Below, one piece after another: positions 1 through 8,064 of a stretch of 64,000 nucleotides of DNA. The DNA lies in assembly GCA_963780165.1 (NCBI GenBank), contig CAWABB010000004.1, positions 310,001-374,000 of the forward strand. The letters are read 5' to 3'. The position numbers and the translations under genes are program-made. Below the pieces are notes generated by a model. It did not search any database. It saw only the letters and a program-made list of their open reading frames with translations, and was not told the DNA's origin. Position 1 is the first letter of the stretch. Each line of letters starts with the position of its first letter. The stretch is from CAWABB01 sp963780165 (GTDB lineage: Bacteria; Bacteroidota; Ignavibacteria; UBA10030; UBA6906).

Positions 1-470
1 GGGACGATAAGGGGGTCTCCTGGCACCAGGACTGCTCGTACTGGCCGCTCACCCCGTCCAAAACGGTAACCGTCTGGCTTGCGATCGACGACGCCGATCG
101 CGACAACGGATGTATGCAGGTCATCCCCGGCACGCACCTCAACGGGCATCTCCCGTTCAGGGAGAGCGCGGAGGAAGAGCACAACGTCCTCACGCAGACG
201 ATCGAACGGGCGACGCGGTTCGGCCGGCCGGTGGATGTCGAGCTCAAGGCGGGGGAGTTCTCGCTCCATTCCGATCTGCTGATCCATGGCTCCCTGCCCA
301 ATCAGTCGAAGCGACGCCGGACCGGATTGACGCTGCGCTACTGCCCGCCCGACGTTCACGCATACTGGGATTGGAACAACTACAGCATCATCTGCAGGGG
401 CGCCGATCCGTCCGGCCACTGGGCGAACATCCCGCGGCCGCCAGAACCGTTCGTGCTTGCCGCCGGGTAG
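1..470 (+). CDS. Phytanoyl-CoA dioxygenase (PhyH) family protein, 3' part
   Basis: The gene enters from the left edge; the reading frame is open from base 3 and stops at 468-470. PhyH proteins are non-haem Fe(II)/2-oxoglutarate dioxygenases. The fragment holds the iron-binding HxD (WHQD at bases 21-32) and the distal histidine in LLIHGSLPN, with the 2-oxoglutarate-binding Arg plausibly in the RRRTGLTLRY stretch just after it. The family signature WLAIDDADRDNGCMQV is also present. Only the C-terminal half of a roughly 250-300 residue protein is here, so the substrate cannot be guessed. PhyH genes often sit beside Gfo/Idh/MocA oxidoreductases in sugar-use clusters, and one follows here. The family call is firm and the substrate is unknown. 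Confidence 0.85.
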   Translation, partial: DDKGVSWHQDCSYWPLTPSKTVTVWLAIDDADRDNGCMQVIPGTHLNGHLPFRESAEEEHNVLTQTIERATRFGRPVDVELKAGEFSLHSDLLIHGSLPNQSKRRRTGLTLRYCPPDVHAYWDWNNYSIICRGADPSGHWANIPRPPEPFVLAAG

Positions 471-505
471 GCACGGCGGGCCCTTGAAGATCACGGGCGG
501 TACCT

Positions 506-525
506 CAGGACTCCGGGCAGTCCTG
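506..525. other. Intergenic hairpin
   Basis: A 7-bp perfect inverted repeat (506-512 with 519-525) has a 6-nt loop, 36 nt after the PhyH stop. A competing pairing joins 510-516 with 534-540. No T-run follows, so this is not a classic terminator. The rest of 471-649 shows no other feature apart from the ribosome-binding site of the next gene. Confidence 0.3.
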
Positions 526-649
526 GCGGATGTCCGGAGTGATCTCTCGAACACCCGAAGCCACAGTTTCACGACACACAACCGTCACATACTCAATCAT
601 CATGATGCTTGCAGGCGTCGTGTTCTGACGTCCGCGCGGAGAGTCCGAC

Positions 650-1783
650 ATGCGTGAGTTTCTTGATGCACGGCTGGAGGAACGGAAGTCGCACGTGCAG
701 TTCACCGGGACCCCGAAGCGGGTCGGCGTCGTGGGCCTCCACGAAGGGAGAACGTTGCTGGTCGCGCTCGGGCGTACTGCGCGGGCGGTTCCCGCGGCCG
801 GGTGCGACACAGAGCCGCGCAAGATCGACGAAGCCCGGCGCGACGTCCCCGGGATCTTCTACACGCGGGAATACACGGAGCTCCTGGCGCGGCCGGATGT
901 GGACATTGTCGCGATCTACACCCCGGACTCTGTTCACGCCGGGCAGATCATCCAGGCCTTCGAGGCCGGCAAAGACGTCATCTGCACCAAGCCGGTGGTG
1001 AATTCGCTCAAGGATGCCGCGGCCGTGCTGGCGGCGGGCAAGCGCACCGGGCGCAAGCTCCTGGTCGGTCAGAGCACGCGGTTCTTCGAGCCGTTCCGGA
1101 GGCAGCGGGCGGCCTTCGAGCGTGGGCACTTTGGAGAGCTCGAGCTGGTGGACGCGCACTATGTGCATCGTATGGACTGGTACTATGAGAAAAGCCCCTG
1201 GGTCGCGACCGATACCGACTGGGTGTTCCTGGGGCTGAGCCACCCGGTGGACCTGGTCCGGTGGTATCTTGGCTCCATCGAAACCGTCCAGGCGTTCGGG
1301 TACACGAGCGCTCTCGGAAAGAAGTACGGCGTCGCCGGGTTCGACGTGTACGTCGTGAACCTCATGTCGCGCGACGGACGCCCGGGGAGGGTCATGGGAC
1401 ACTACGGCCTGAAAGAGCTGCCGTCGGCGCGCAACTGCATCGAGCTGCTGCTCTACGGCTCGAAGAACTCGAGCCTCGCACAGTATCACGATATGCGCTA
1501 TCGCTACACGCAGGATGACGGAAGCGAGGTCCTGGAAGATCCCCTGTACGAAATGCGGCATTACTATTTCAACAGCGAGATTCACGGGATGCACTATGGC
1601 GAGTTTGCGAATTACGCCGAGTACTTCGCCGCCGCGCTGATCGAGGGGAAGGAGTATTCCCCCGGCCTCGAGGAAGCGATCGAGACCCTGTGTGTCATGG
1701 AAGCGATCCGCAGGTCCGCGAGGAGCCGGAAGATGATCGCCGTCCGTGAAGTGCTGGAAGAGCTGAACCGTTACTCAACGTGA
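650..1783 (+). CDS. Gfo/Idh/MocA family oxidoreductase
   Basis: This 377-residue NAD(P)-dependent sugar or polyol dehydrogenase-like protein has the usual family length. The N-terminal Rossmann fold begins near residue 24 (RVGVVGLHEG), where the second and third glycines of the usual GxGxxG are atypical. RPDVDIVAIYTPDSVHA is the standard beta4/beta5 region, and CTKPVV (Lys114-Pro115) corresponds to the EKP motif that carries the catalytic lysine. The C-terminal half is the alpha/beta substrate domain. The ATG at 650 follows a good ribosome-binding site (cggagag, 637-643). No signal peptide is seen, so it is probably cytosolic. It is followed within 14 nt by the GH127 gene, suggesting one operon. 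The exact substrate is not determinable. Confidence 0.85.
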   Translation: MREFLDARLEERKSHVQFTGTPKRVGVVGLHEGRTLLVALGRTARAVPAAGCDTEPRKIDEARRDVPGIFYTREYTELLARPDVDIVAIYTPDSVHAGQIIQAFEAGKDVICTKPVVNSLKDAAAVLAAGKRTGRKLLVGQSTRFFEPFRRQRAAFERGHFGELELVDAHYVHRMDWYYEKSPWVATDTDWVFLGLSHPVDLVRWYLGSIETVQAFGYTSALGKKYGVAGFDVYVVNLMSRDGRPGRVMGHYGLKELPSARNCIELLLYGSKNSSLAQYHDMRYRYTQDDGSEVLEDPLYEMRHYYFNSEIHGMHYGEFANYAEYFAAALIEGKEYSPGLEEAIETLCVMEAIRRSARSRKMIAVREVLEELNRYST

Positions 1784-1797
1784 TCGGAGCCTATTCC

Positions 1798-3831
1798 ATG
1801 AAGAATCACATGTGTGTCGCGGGATATCTGGTCGTCATGACGGCCGTGCTGGTCCCGCATGCCACAACCGCGCCGCAGTCTGATCAGGCCCGGTCAACCC
1901 CCGCGCTGGCGGGAGAGCCGCGCAACGAATGGTATCGGGGGAATCGGGCTCCCCTGATCGCGAGTCCGCTGGTGAAGCTGCCTGTGGGCGCCGTTCGGCC
2001 CGAGGGCTGGCTTCGGAAGCAGCTCGAGCTGGAGGGGGACGGCTTCAGCGGCCGGCTCACAGACATCAGCAGGTTCTGCGCTTTCAACGGGAATGCGTGG
2101 GTGAGTCCGGTTGGACAGGGCAACTCCGGCTGGGAGGAGGTGCCGTACTGGCTCCGCGGCTACGTCGACCTCGCCCACGTCATGAAGGATCCCCGGATGA
2201 CCGCCGAGGCCACGCGATGGGTGGAAGGCGTCCTGGCAAGCCAGGATTCGTCCGGATACTTCGGCCCGAGGCGGAATCTGCTCGAGCACGACATCTGGCC
2301 CAACATGGTCATGCTGTATGCGGTCCGGACGCATTACGAAGCGACGGCCGATCCGCGCGTCATTCCGTTCATGCTCAAGTACTTCCGGTGGCTTACCACG
2401 GTTCCGCTGGAGGAGTACCTCCCGGGGAGCTGGCAGAAGATCCGCGGCGGCGACAATCTTGACCATATCTACTGGCTGTACAATCAGACGGGCGAGCCCT
2501 GGCTCCTCGAGCTCGGTCGGCTGAATCATGAACGGACCGCCGACTGGACCGGAGGAATCGCGAGCTGGCACGGGGTGAACATCTGCCAGTCGTTCCGGGA
2601 GCCCGCGGGGTACTACCAGCAGTCCGGAGACCGCCGGCACCTCCAGGCCGCGGAGAGGAACTACCGGACAGTGATGGAGACGTACGGTCAGGTTCCGGGA
2701 GGGCTGTTCGGGGCCGATGAAAATGCGCGGCCAGGGTACTCCGGTCCGCGGCAAGGGGCGGAATCGTGCTCCATGGCCGAAATGATGTTCAGCGACGAGC
2801 TTCTGGTCAGCTGGACGGGCGAGCCCGTCTGGGCCGACCGGTGCGAAGAGATCGCGTTGAACTCGTTCCCCGCGGCGATGACGCCCGACCTGAAGGGGCT
2901 GCACTACCTGACCGCTGCCAACATGGTGCAGCTCGACAGGGCCGGAAAGGCGCCGTTCTTCGACAATGACGGCGACATGCTCAGCTACAACCCGCATGCG
3001 TACCGGTGCTGTCAGCACAACGTTGCGTTCGGCTGGCCATACTATACCGAGTACCTCTGGATGGCCTCGGCGGGTAACGGACTTGCCGCCGTGTTGTATG
3101 CGGCGAGCACCGTCACGGCGAAGGTGGGGACGGGGACCACGGTGACGATCACCGAAAAGACCGGATACCCGTTCGAAGAAAAGGTCGAGCTTCGACTCGA
3201 GGCTGCGTCGCCGGTGAGATTCCCGCTGGCGCTCCGCATTCCGGGGTGGTGTTCCGCGCCGCGCGTCACCGTCAACGGCAGCAACGTGAAGTCCGCCGGT
3301 TCGTCGAAGGGCTGGCTCGTGATTGATAGGGAATGGAAATCGGGCGATCTCGTCGTCCTGGAGCTTCCCCAGCAGCTGTCCGTCCGGCGGTGGAAGAAGA
3401 ATATGAATTCTGTGTCGGTCGACCTCGGTCCGCTGACCTACTCGCTCAAGATTGGCGAGCGATGGGAGCGGGTCGGTGGAACCGAACCGTGGCCTCAGTT
3501 CGAAGTGTTCCCGACGACGCCCTGGAACTACGGACTCGTAATCGACCGGGATCGCCCGGAGAAATCGATCACAATCGTCCGCGGGAACTATGCCCCCGGC
3601 ACACAACCCTTCACGTTCGACCAGGCCCCCATCCAGCTCACCGTGACCGGGAAGAAGATCCCTTCATGGGGGCTGGAATCGAACGGACTCATCGAGGAGA
3701 TCCAGGCGAGTCCGGTGCGGTCGTCGTCCCCGGCAGAGACCGTGACGCTCATCCCGATGGGCTGTGCGCGGCTGAGGGTGTCGGCGTTCCCATGGATCAG
3801 CGAAAGCCCCGACGCCAACGAATGGGATTGA
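1798..3831 (+). CDS. GH127-type beta-L-arabinofuranosidase (DUF1680)
   Basis: This secreted protein of about 677 residues has a signal peptide and a full-length GH127 (alpha/alpha)6-barrel. In the Bifidobacterium enzyme HypBA1 a zinc-bound Cys acts as nucleophile, with ligands Glu-x-Cys and Cys-Cys. Here AESCSMAE supplies Glu322 and Cys324, and YRCCQHN supplies Cys404 and Cys405. The spacing is close to that of HypBA1 (Glu338, Cys340, Cys417, Cys418), so the active site looks intact. The ATG at 1798 is preferred over the in-frame GTG at 1780 because it follows ggag and begins a signal peptide. The substrate is probably arabinose-bearing oligosaccharide in the periplasm. Related families such as GH146 share this fold, so the exact linkage is uncertain. 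Confidence 0.85.
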   Translation: MKNHMCVAGYLVVMTAVLVPHATTAPQSDQARSTPALAGEPRNEWYRGNRAPLIASPLVKLPVGAVRPEGWLRKQLELEGDGFSGRLTDISRFCAFNGNAWVSPVGQGNSGWEEVPYWLRGYVDLAHVMKDPRMTAEATRWVEGVLASQDSSGYFGPRRNLLEHDIWPNMVMLYAVRTHYEATADPRVIPFMLKYFRWLTTVPLEEYLPGSWQKIRGGDNLDHIYWLYNQTGEPWLLELGRLNHERTADWTGGIASWHGVNICQSFREPAGYYQQSGDRRHLQAAERNYRTVMETYGQVPGGLFGADENARPGYSGPRQGAESCSMAEMMFSDELLVSWTGEPVWADRCEEIALNSFPAAMTPDLKGLHYLTAANMVQLDRAGKAPFFDNDGDMLSYNPHAYRCCQHNVAFGWPYYTEYLWMASAGNGLAAVLYAASTVTAKVGTGTTVTITEKTGYPFEEKVELRLEAASPVRFPLALRIPGWCSAPRVTVNGSNVKSAGSSKGWLVIDREWKSGDLVVLELPQQLSVRRWKKNMNSVSVDLGPLTYSLKIGERWERVGGTEPWPQFEVFPTTPWNYGLVIDRDRPEKSITIVRGNYAPGTQPFTFDQAPIQLTVTGKKIPSWGLESNGLIEEIQASPVRSSSPAETVTLIPMGCARLRVSAFPWISESPDANEWD

Positions 3832-3852
3832 CCACTTCTCCGAAGGATCTCC

Positions 3853-5613
3853 ATGCAACTCCACTGGATTGACCTGACCATTATCGGGGCGTATCTGGTC
3901 CTCAATGGCCTCATCGGCGTCTACGTTCAGAAGAAGGCAACGAAGAACGTCGACGCGTACTTCCTGGCTGACCGGAACGTCCCCTGGTGGATGCTCGGCC
4001 TGGCGGGCTGCTCCAGCTACATCGACATAGGCGGGACGATGGCGCTGGTGGGGGCGATGTTCTATCTCGGCCTGAAGAGCATCTGGCTGACGCACATCTT
4101 CTGGGGGTGGCTGATCATCTGCTTCTACATGGCGTTCCAGGGGAAGTACATCAGGCGTTCAGGGGTGCTGACATTCGCCGAGTGGAACGTGACCCGGTTC
4201 GGGCAAACGAGGGACACGGATCATGCGCGGCTCGCCGCGGCGAGTTTCCTCCTGGTGCTCATGGTGTTCAACCTCATGTTCATGGCCGTGGGGACGGGGA
4301 AGTTCGCCGAGGAGTTCCTCCCGTTCGCCCGCTGGCAGTCGGCCCTGATCGTGTTCGGCGTGGTGGGTGTGTACGTCACGCTCGGCGGGTTCACCGGCGT
4401 CATCGTCACAGACGTCTTCCAGACGATCCTGATCGCGATAGGAGCCATCGTCCTGGGAGTCATGGCGTTCCAGGATCCCGGAGGAGTGTCGTTCCTTGCG
4501 GCCAAGGATCCCGGCTGGAGCTCGCTGGATCCCGTCTGGACGTTGTGGCCCGATTATGCCGCATCGACACCTGCTGCGTATCAGCACTATTACTTCTTCG
4601 GTCCGATGCTGTTCGCAGGGTTTTCGTGGCTGATCTTTCGCGTGCTGGCGGGACCGAACGTGTGGGACTTCCAGTTCTTCCTGACGACCAAAACCGCGCG
4701 CGACGCCTCTCTTGCGGCGGGGACCTGGACGGTGGGATACACGCTGCGATGGATCATCGCCTGTGCGTTTCTGGTGCTCGGAATCCACCACCTGGGAGCG
4801 CAGGCGGGGTTCGATGCCGAGAAGATCATGCCTCTTGTGCTGAAGACCCTGCCCGTGGGACTGCAGGGCATCTTCATGGCGGTGTTGCTGGCCGCGCTGA
4901 TGTCCACGCTGAGCGCGATGATCAATGTGACCAGTTCGGTCGTGACCAACGATTTTCTGGGGCGCTATTTGAAGGTGAAGCCGTCGCCTCATGGCCTGGT
5001 GCGGCTCGGGCAGCTGGCCTCGCTTGGCGCGATCATTCTCGGATTCGTGTTCAGCCTCTCGTTCACGGACATCGTCTCCGCCTGGGAGACGATGATCTTC
5101 ATTGTCGTCACGATGATCCTGGTTCCCTCGACGTTCCGGTGGCACTGGTGGCGTTTCGGGGCGCGGGCGTTCGTCTGGGGTATGATCGGTTCGGCGCTGC
5201 TGATCATCGGGCAGAAGGTGTTCTTCCCGGATTGGGATGTCCTGACAACGCTCGCTGTCGACACGATCGGGTCTCTCGCCATCACGCTTGCGCTCGGGTT
5301 TGTCATGCCGTCGGCGTCGATGGATGTCCTGGTGGCATTCTACACAAAGGTCCGACCGTTCGGGGTCTGGGGCCCGGTACGCCGCGAGGCGGAGCGGAGA
5401 GGCCTGGTGCCGGTCGGCGATCCGATGCCGAGGATCGATATGTTGAACGGAGGGATCACGGTCGTGTTTCAGTTCGGACTTGCGCTGATGCCGTTCTATT
5501 TCTTCCTGCAGATGTGGACATCATTCCTTCTGGCGCTCCTGATGACCGGCGCGCTGGGAGTCGTTCTCTATTATACCTGGTACAAGAACCTCCCATCTCC
5601 GTCGGAGACGTGA
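3853..5613 (+). CDS. Sodium:solute symporter family (SSS) transporter
   Basis: This 586-residue inner-membrane protein has about 13-14 hydrophobic helices and belongs to the SSS family, which includes SGLT and PutP. The N-terminus (ADRNVPWWMLGLAGCSSYID) matches the first helix of the family, which has the unwound core around the sodium site. LGGFTGVIVTDVFQTILI is the conserved fourth/fifth helix region. The ATG follows aagga, 21 nt after the GH127 gene and 3 nt before GH38, so it most likely imports a sugar or glycoside released by its neighbours. The substrate is inferred from context only. Confidence 0.88.
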   Translation: MQLHWIDLTIIGAYLVLNGLIGVYVQKKATKNVDAYFLADRNVPWWMLGLAGCSSYIDIGGTMALVGAMFYLGLKSIWLTHIFWGWLIICFYMAFQGKYIRRSGVLTFAEWNVTRFGQTRDTDHARLAAASFLLVLMVFNLMFMAVGTGKFAEEFLPFARWQSALIVFGVVGVYVTLGGFTGVIVTDVFQTILIAIGAIVLGVMAFQDPGGVSFLAAKDPGWSSLDPVWTLWPDYAASTPAAYQHYYFFGPMLFAGFSWLIFRVLAGPNVWDFQFFLTTKTARDASLAAGTWTVGYTLRWIIACAFLVLGIHHLGAQAGFDAEKIMPLVLKTLPVGLQGIFMAVLLAALMSTLSAMINVTSSVVTNDFLGRYLKVKPSPHGLVRLGQLASLGAIILGFVFSLSFTDIVSAWETMIFIVVTMILVPSTFRWHWWRFGARAFVWGMIGSALLIIGQKVFFPDWDVLTTLAVDTIGSLAITLALGFVMPSASMDVLVAFYTKVRPFGVWGPVRREAERRGLVPVGDPMPRIDMLNGGITVVFQFGLALMPFYFFLQMWTSFLLALLMTGALGVVLYYTWYKNLPSPSET

Positions 5614-5616
5614 ACC

Positions 5617-8064
5617 GTGCGCACGCCCGCCCTTCATTTGATCTGCAACGCCCATCTCGATCCGGTCTGGCAGTGGCGCTGGGAAGAGGGATGCGGCGAG
5701 GCGCTCTCGACATTCGGCGAAGCGGTCAGGATTCTGCGCGAGCACACGGGCCTCGTTTTCTGCCACAATGAGGCGATCCTGTACGAGTGGGTACGCCTGT
5801 ATGAACCCTCGCTTTTCAGGGAGATCCAGAAGTTCGTGAAATCCGGCCGCTGGCATATCGGCGGAGGGTGGTTTCTGCAGCCGGACGCGAACCTCCCGGG
5901 GACCGAATCCATCATCAGGCAGATCGGGCACGGGCGGAACTTCTTCCTCAAGCACTTTGGCGCGAGGCCGACCGTTGCCTACAACTTCGACTCCTTCGGG
6001 CACAGCGGTGGGCTTCCTCAGATCCTCAGGCAGGCCGGGTATTCGATGTACATCCACATGCGCCCGCAGGACCCCGACCTGCGCCTCCCCGCCGATCTGT
6101 ACAGGTGGAAGGGCGTGGACGGGTCGGAGATTCTCGTCTATCGTATTGCGGTCGGCCTGTACCACACCGAGCGCGACAACATCACGGCGAGGCTGGCGGA
6201 AGGTACGGAGCTTGCGCTGAAGCTGGGCAGGGACGTTCCCGTGTTCTGGGGCATCGGCAATCACGGGGGCGGTGCGACACGAGATGATCTCGAGCGGATC
6301 GATGAGTTCTCCTCGAAGGAACGCCGGGTCGCAATCAGGCACAGCACGCCCGAGGAGTTCTTCCGCGCGGTGCGGCGGCACGCGGCAGCTGCCCCTGTCG
6401 TCGAGGGCGACTTGCAGCGCGTGTTCACGGGGTGCTACACGTCGCTTGCGCGCGTCAAGCGTCGGGCCCAGGCGGGGCTCGGCGAGCTGGTCCAGACCGA
6501 AGCGCTGTGCAGCGGGGCGTGGTGGACGGGGAGAGGAGCGTTCCCCCGGGCACAGCTGACGGAGGCGTGGGAAGACCATCTCTTCAACGACTTCCATGAC
6601 ATCCTCCCCGGTTCGTGTACCGAGCCCGCCGAATCCGATGCGCTCGATCAGTACGGCAGAGCCTCTGTAAGCGCGCGGCGGCTCCGGTTCGGAGCGGCCG
6701 CGGCGTTCAACCGGGGACGGCCGTCGCGCCTCTATGTCCCCGTGTCGGTGTTCAATACGAACACGTCGTGCAGGCGTGTCCCCGTCGAGGCGGAGTGCAT
6801 GCTGGACCTCCGGCCGAAATGGACCGGCGCGTGGCATCTTTCGATGAGGATGCTCGACGGGCGCGAAATCGAGTGTCAGGAGGAGCAGCCGGAATCGCTA
6901 TTGCCGTTCAACGGCTGGAGAAGGAAGGTCGTGTTCTTCGGCGATCTTCCGGCGGTCGGGGTCGCGAGGTACGAGATCCGCATCGAGGAAGGCAGCCCCG
7001 AGTCTGCAGCTGCGATCCCCCGATTGCGGCACGAGACGGACGAGAAGACCGGACTGCTTCGATCGCTCAGGACTCCGTCCGGCCACGAATGCCTGCGCGG
7101 CGCGCTCATGGAGCCGATCATCGTAGAGGATCGCGGAGACGCCTGGGGCTCGGAGTGCTGGTCGTTCAGAGACATCGTCGGACGCTGCTCGCCCGTCCCG
7201 GGAGCACAGCGCGTCCTGCATGCGGGCCGCATCCGCACCGTGAGGGAGACGCAGCTGGCATGGGGCGGAACGCTCGCGGTCATCAGGACGATCATGTACC
7301 CCGGCTGGCCGGTCGTCGAATACCGCATCCGTATCGTGTGGAACGAATCGCACAAACGGATGAAGCTTGCGATTCCCACGGCGCTCGCAAACCCGCGCCT
7401 CCTGGTCGAAGTGCCGGGCGGCGCCATCGAACGGCCGTGCGACGGCCAGGAACATGTCCACGGGCGGTGGTGCGTGCTCGAGGGAGCCGCGGCAGGAGCC
7501 GCAACCGTGCTTGGCGTTGCTCACACGGGATTGCATGGACTTGACTGCCTCGACGGAGAACTCCGGCTGTCGGTGCTGCGCGGAGCGGCGTACTGCCACG
7601 AGCGTGGGCTCCAGATCGACGACGGGCCGTACAGGAAGCACATGGATCAGGGCGTGCACGAGATTCGCCTTGCCGTCATGCCGGGGGATCCGGACGAGGT
7701 CCGGGCGAAGATCGGCGGGCTTGCGGACTGGCTGAACGCCCCGCCGGCTGTCTACGCTCATCTCCCGATCGGAGCGGGGGCCACGTCGCGAGAGCAGGCC
7801 GGGCGCGCAAGCGAAGAGCTGCTGGACATTGCTCCAGACAATGTTCGTCTGACCGCATGTATTGCCTCCGCCGACGGGAAGGGGCTGGTGATCCGGCTGC
7901 AGGAGACCGCCGGGACTCCCACGACAGCGACTGTGTCTGCCGTCAGGCCCCGGATCAGGAAGCGAATACCGCTCGCGCCATTTGAGATCAAGACGCTCAG
8001 GATTGGGAAGAGCGGTGCCATTGCGGCAGTGCCGCTTCTGGAAGCCCTGGAGAACACGCGATGA
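5617..8064 (+). CDS. GH38 alpha-mannosidase
   Basis: This 815-residue GH38 retaining alpha-mannosidase depends on a divalent metal. The N-terminal HLDPVWQWRW supplies His13 and Asp15. NFDSFGHSGGLP contains the nucleophile Asp125, and DFHDILPGS supplies His327; together these are the four expected metal ligands and catalytic residues. The C-terminal beta-sandwich domains are present. There is no signal peptide, so it should act in the cytosol on imported mannosides. The start is GTG at 5617, after cggag at the end of the symporter gene. The stop overlaps the next gene by 4 nt (ATGA), implying translational coupling. Confidence 0.92.
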   Translation: MRTPALHLICNAHLDPVWQWRWEEGCGEALSTFGEAVRILREHTGLVFCHNEAILYEWVRLYEPSLFREIQKFVKSGRWHIGGGWFLQPDANLPGTESIIRQIGHGRNFFLKHFGARPTVAYNFDSFGHSGGLPQILRQAGYSMYIHMRPQDPDLRLPADLYRWKGVDGSEILVYRIAVGLYHTERDNITARLAEGTELALKLGRDVPVFWGIGNHGGGATRDDLERIDEFSSKERRVAIRHSTPEEFFRAVRRHAAAAPVVEGDLQRVFTGCYTSLARVKRRAQAGLGELVQTEALCSGAWWTGRGAFPRAQLTEAWEDHLFNDFHDILPGSCTEPAESDALDQYGRASVSARRLRFGAAAAFNRGRPSRLYVPVSVFNTNTSCRRVPVEAECMLDLRPKWTGAWHLSMRMLDGREIECQEEQPESLLPFNGWRRKVVFFGDLPAVGVARYEIRIEEGSPESAAAIPRLRHETDEKTGLLRSLRTPSGHECLRGALMEPIIVEDRGDAWGSECWSFRDIVGRCSPVPGAQRVLHAGRIRTVRETQLAWGGTLAVIRTIMYPGWPVVEYRIRIVWNESHKRMKLAIPTALANPRLLVEVPGGAIERPCDGQEHVHGRWCVLEGAAAGAATVLGVAHTGLHGLDCLDGELRLSVLRGAAYCHERGLQIDDGPYRKHMDQGVHEIRLAVMPGDPDEVRAKIGGLADWLNAPPAVYAHLPIGAGATSREQAGRASEELLDIAPDNVRLTACIASADGKGLVIRLQETAGTPTTATVSAVRPRIRKRIPLAPFEIKTLRIGKSGAIAAVPLLEALENTR

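Noticed and set aside
1780..1797. A GTG start for the GH127 gene overlapping the oxidoreductase stop
   Set aside because: The ATG at 1798 has a proper Shine-Dalgarno and begins a signal peptide directly.
3987..5771. A 594-codon plus-strand frame inside the symporter gene
   Set aside because: The translation is Arg- and Gly-rich and has no membrane pattern. The overlapping frame at 3853 is an intact SSS transporter.
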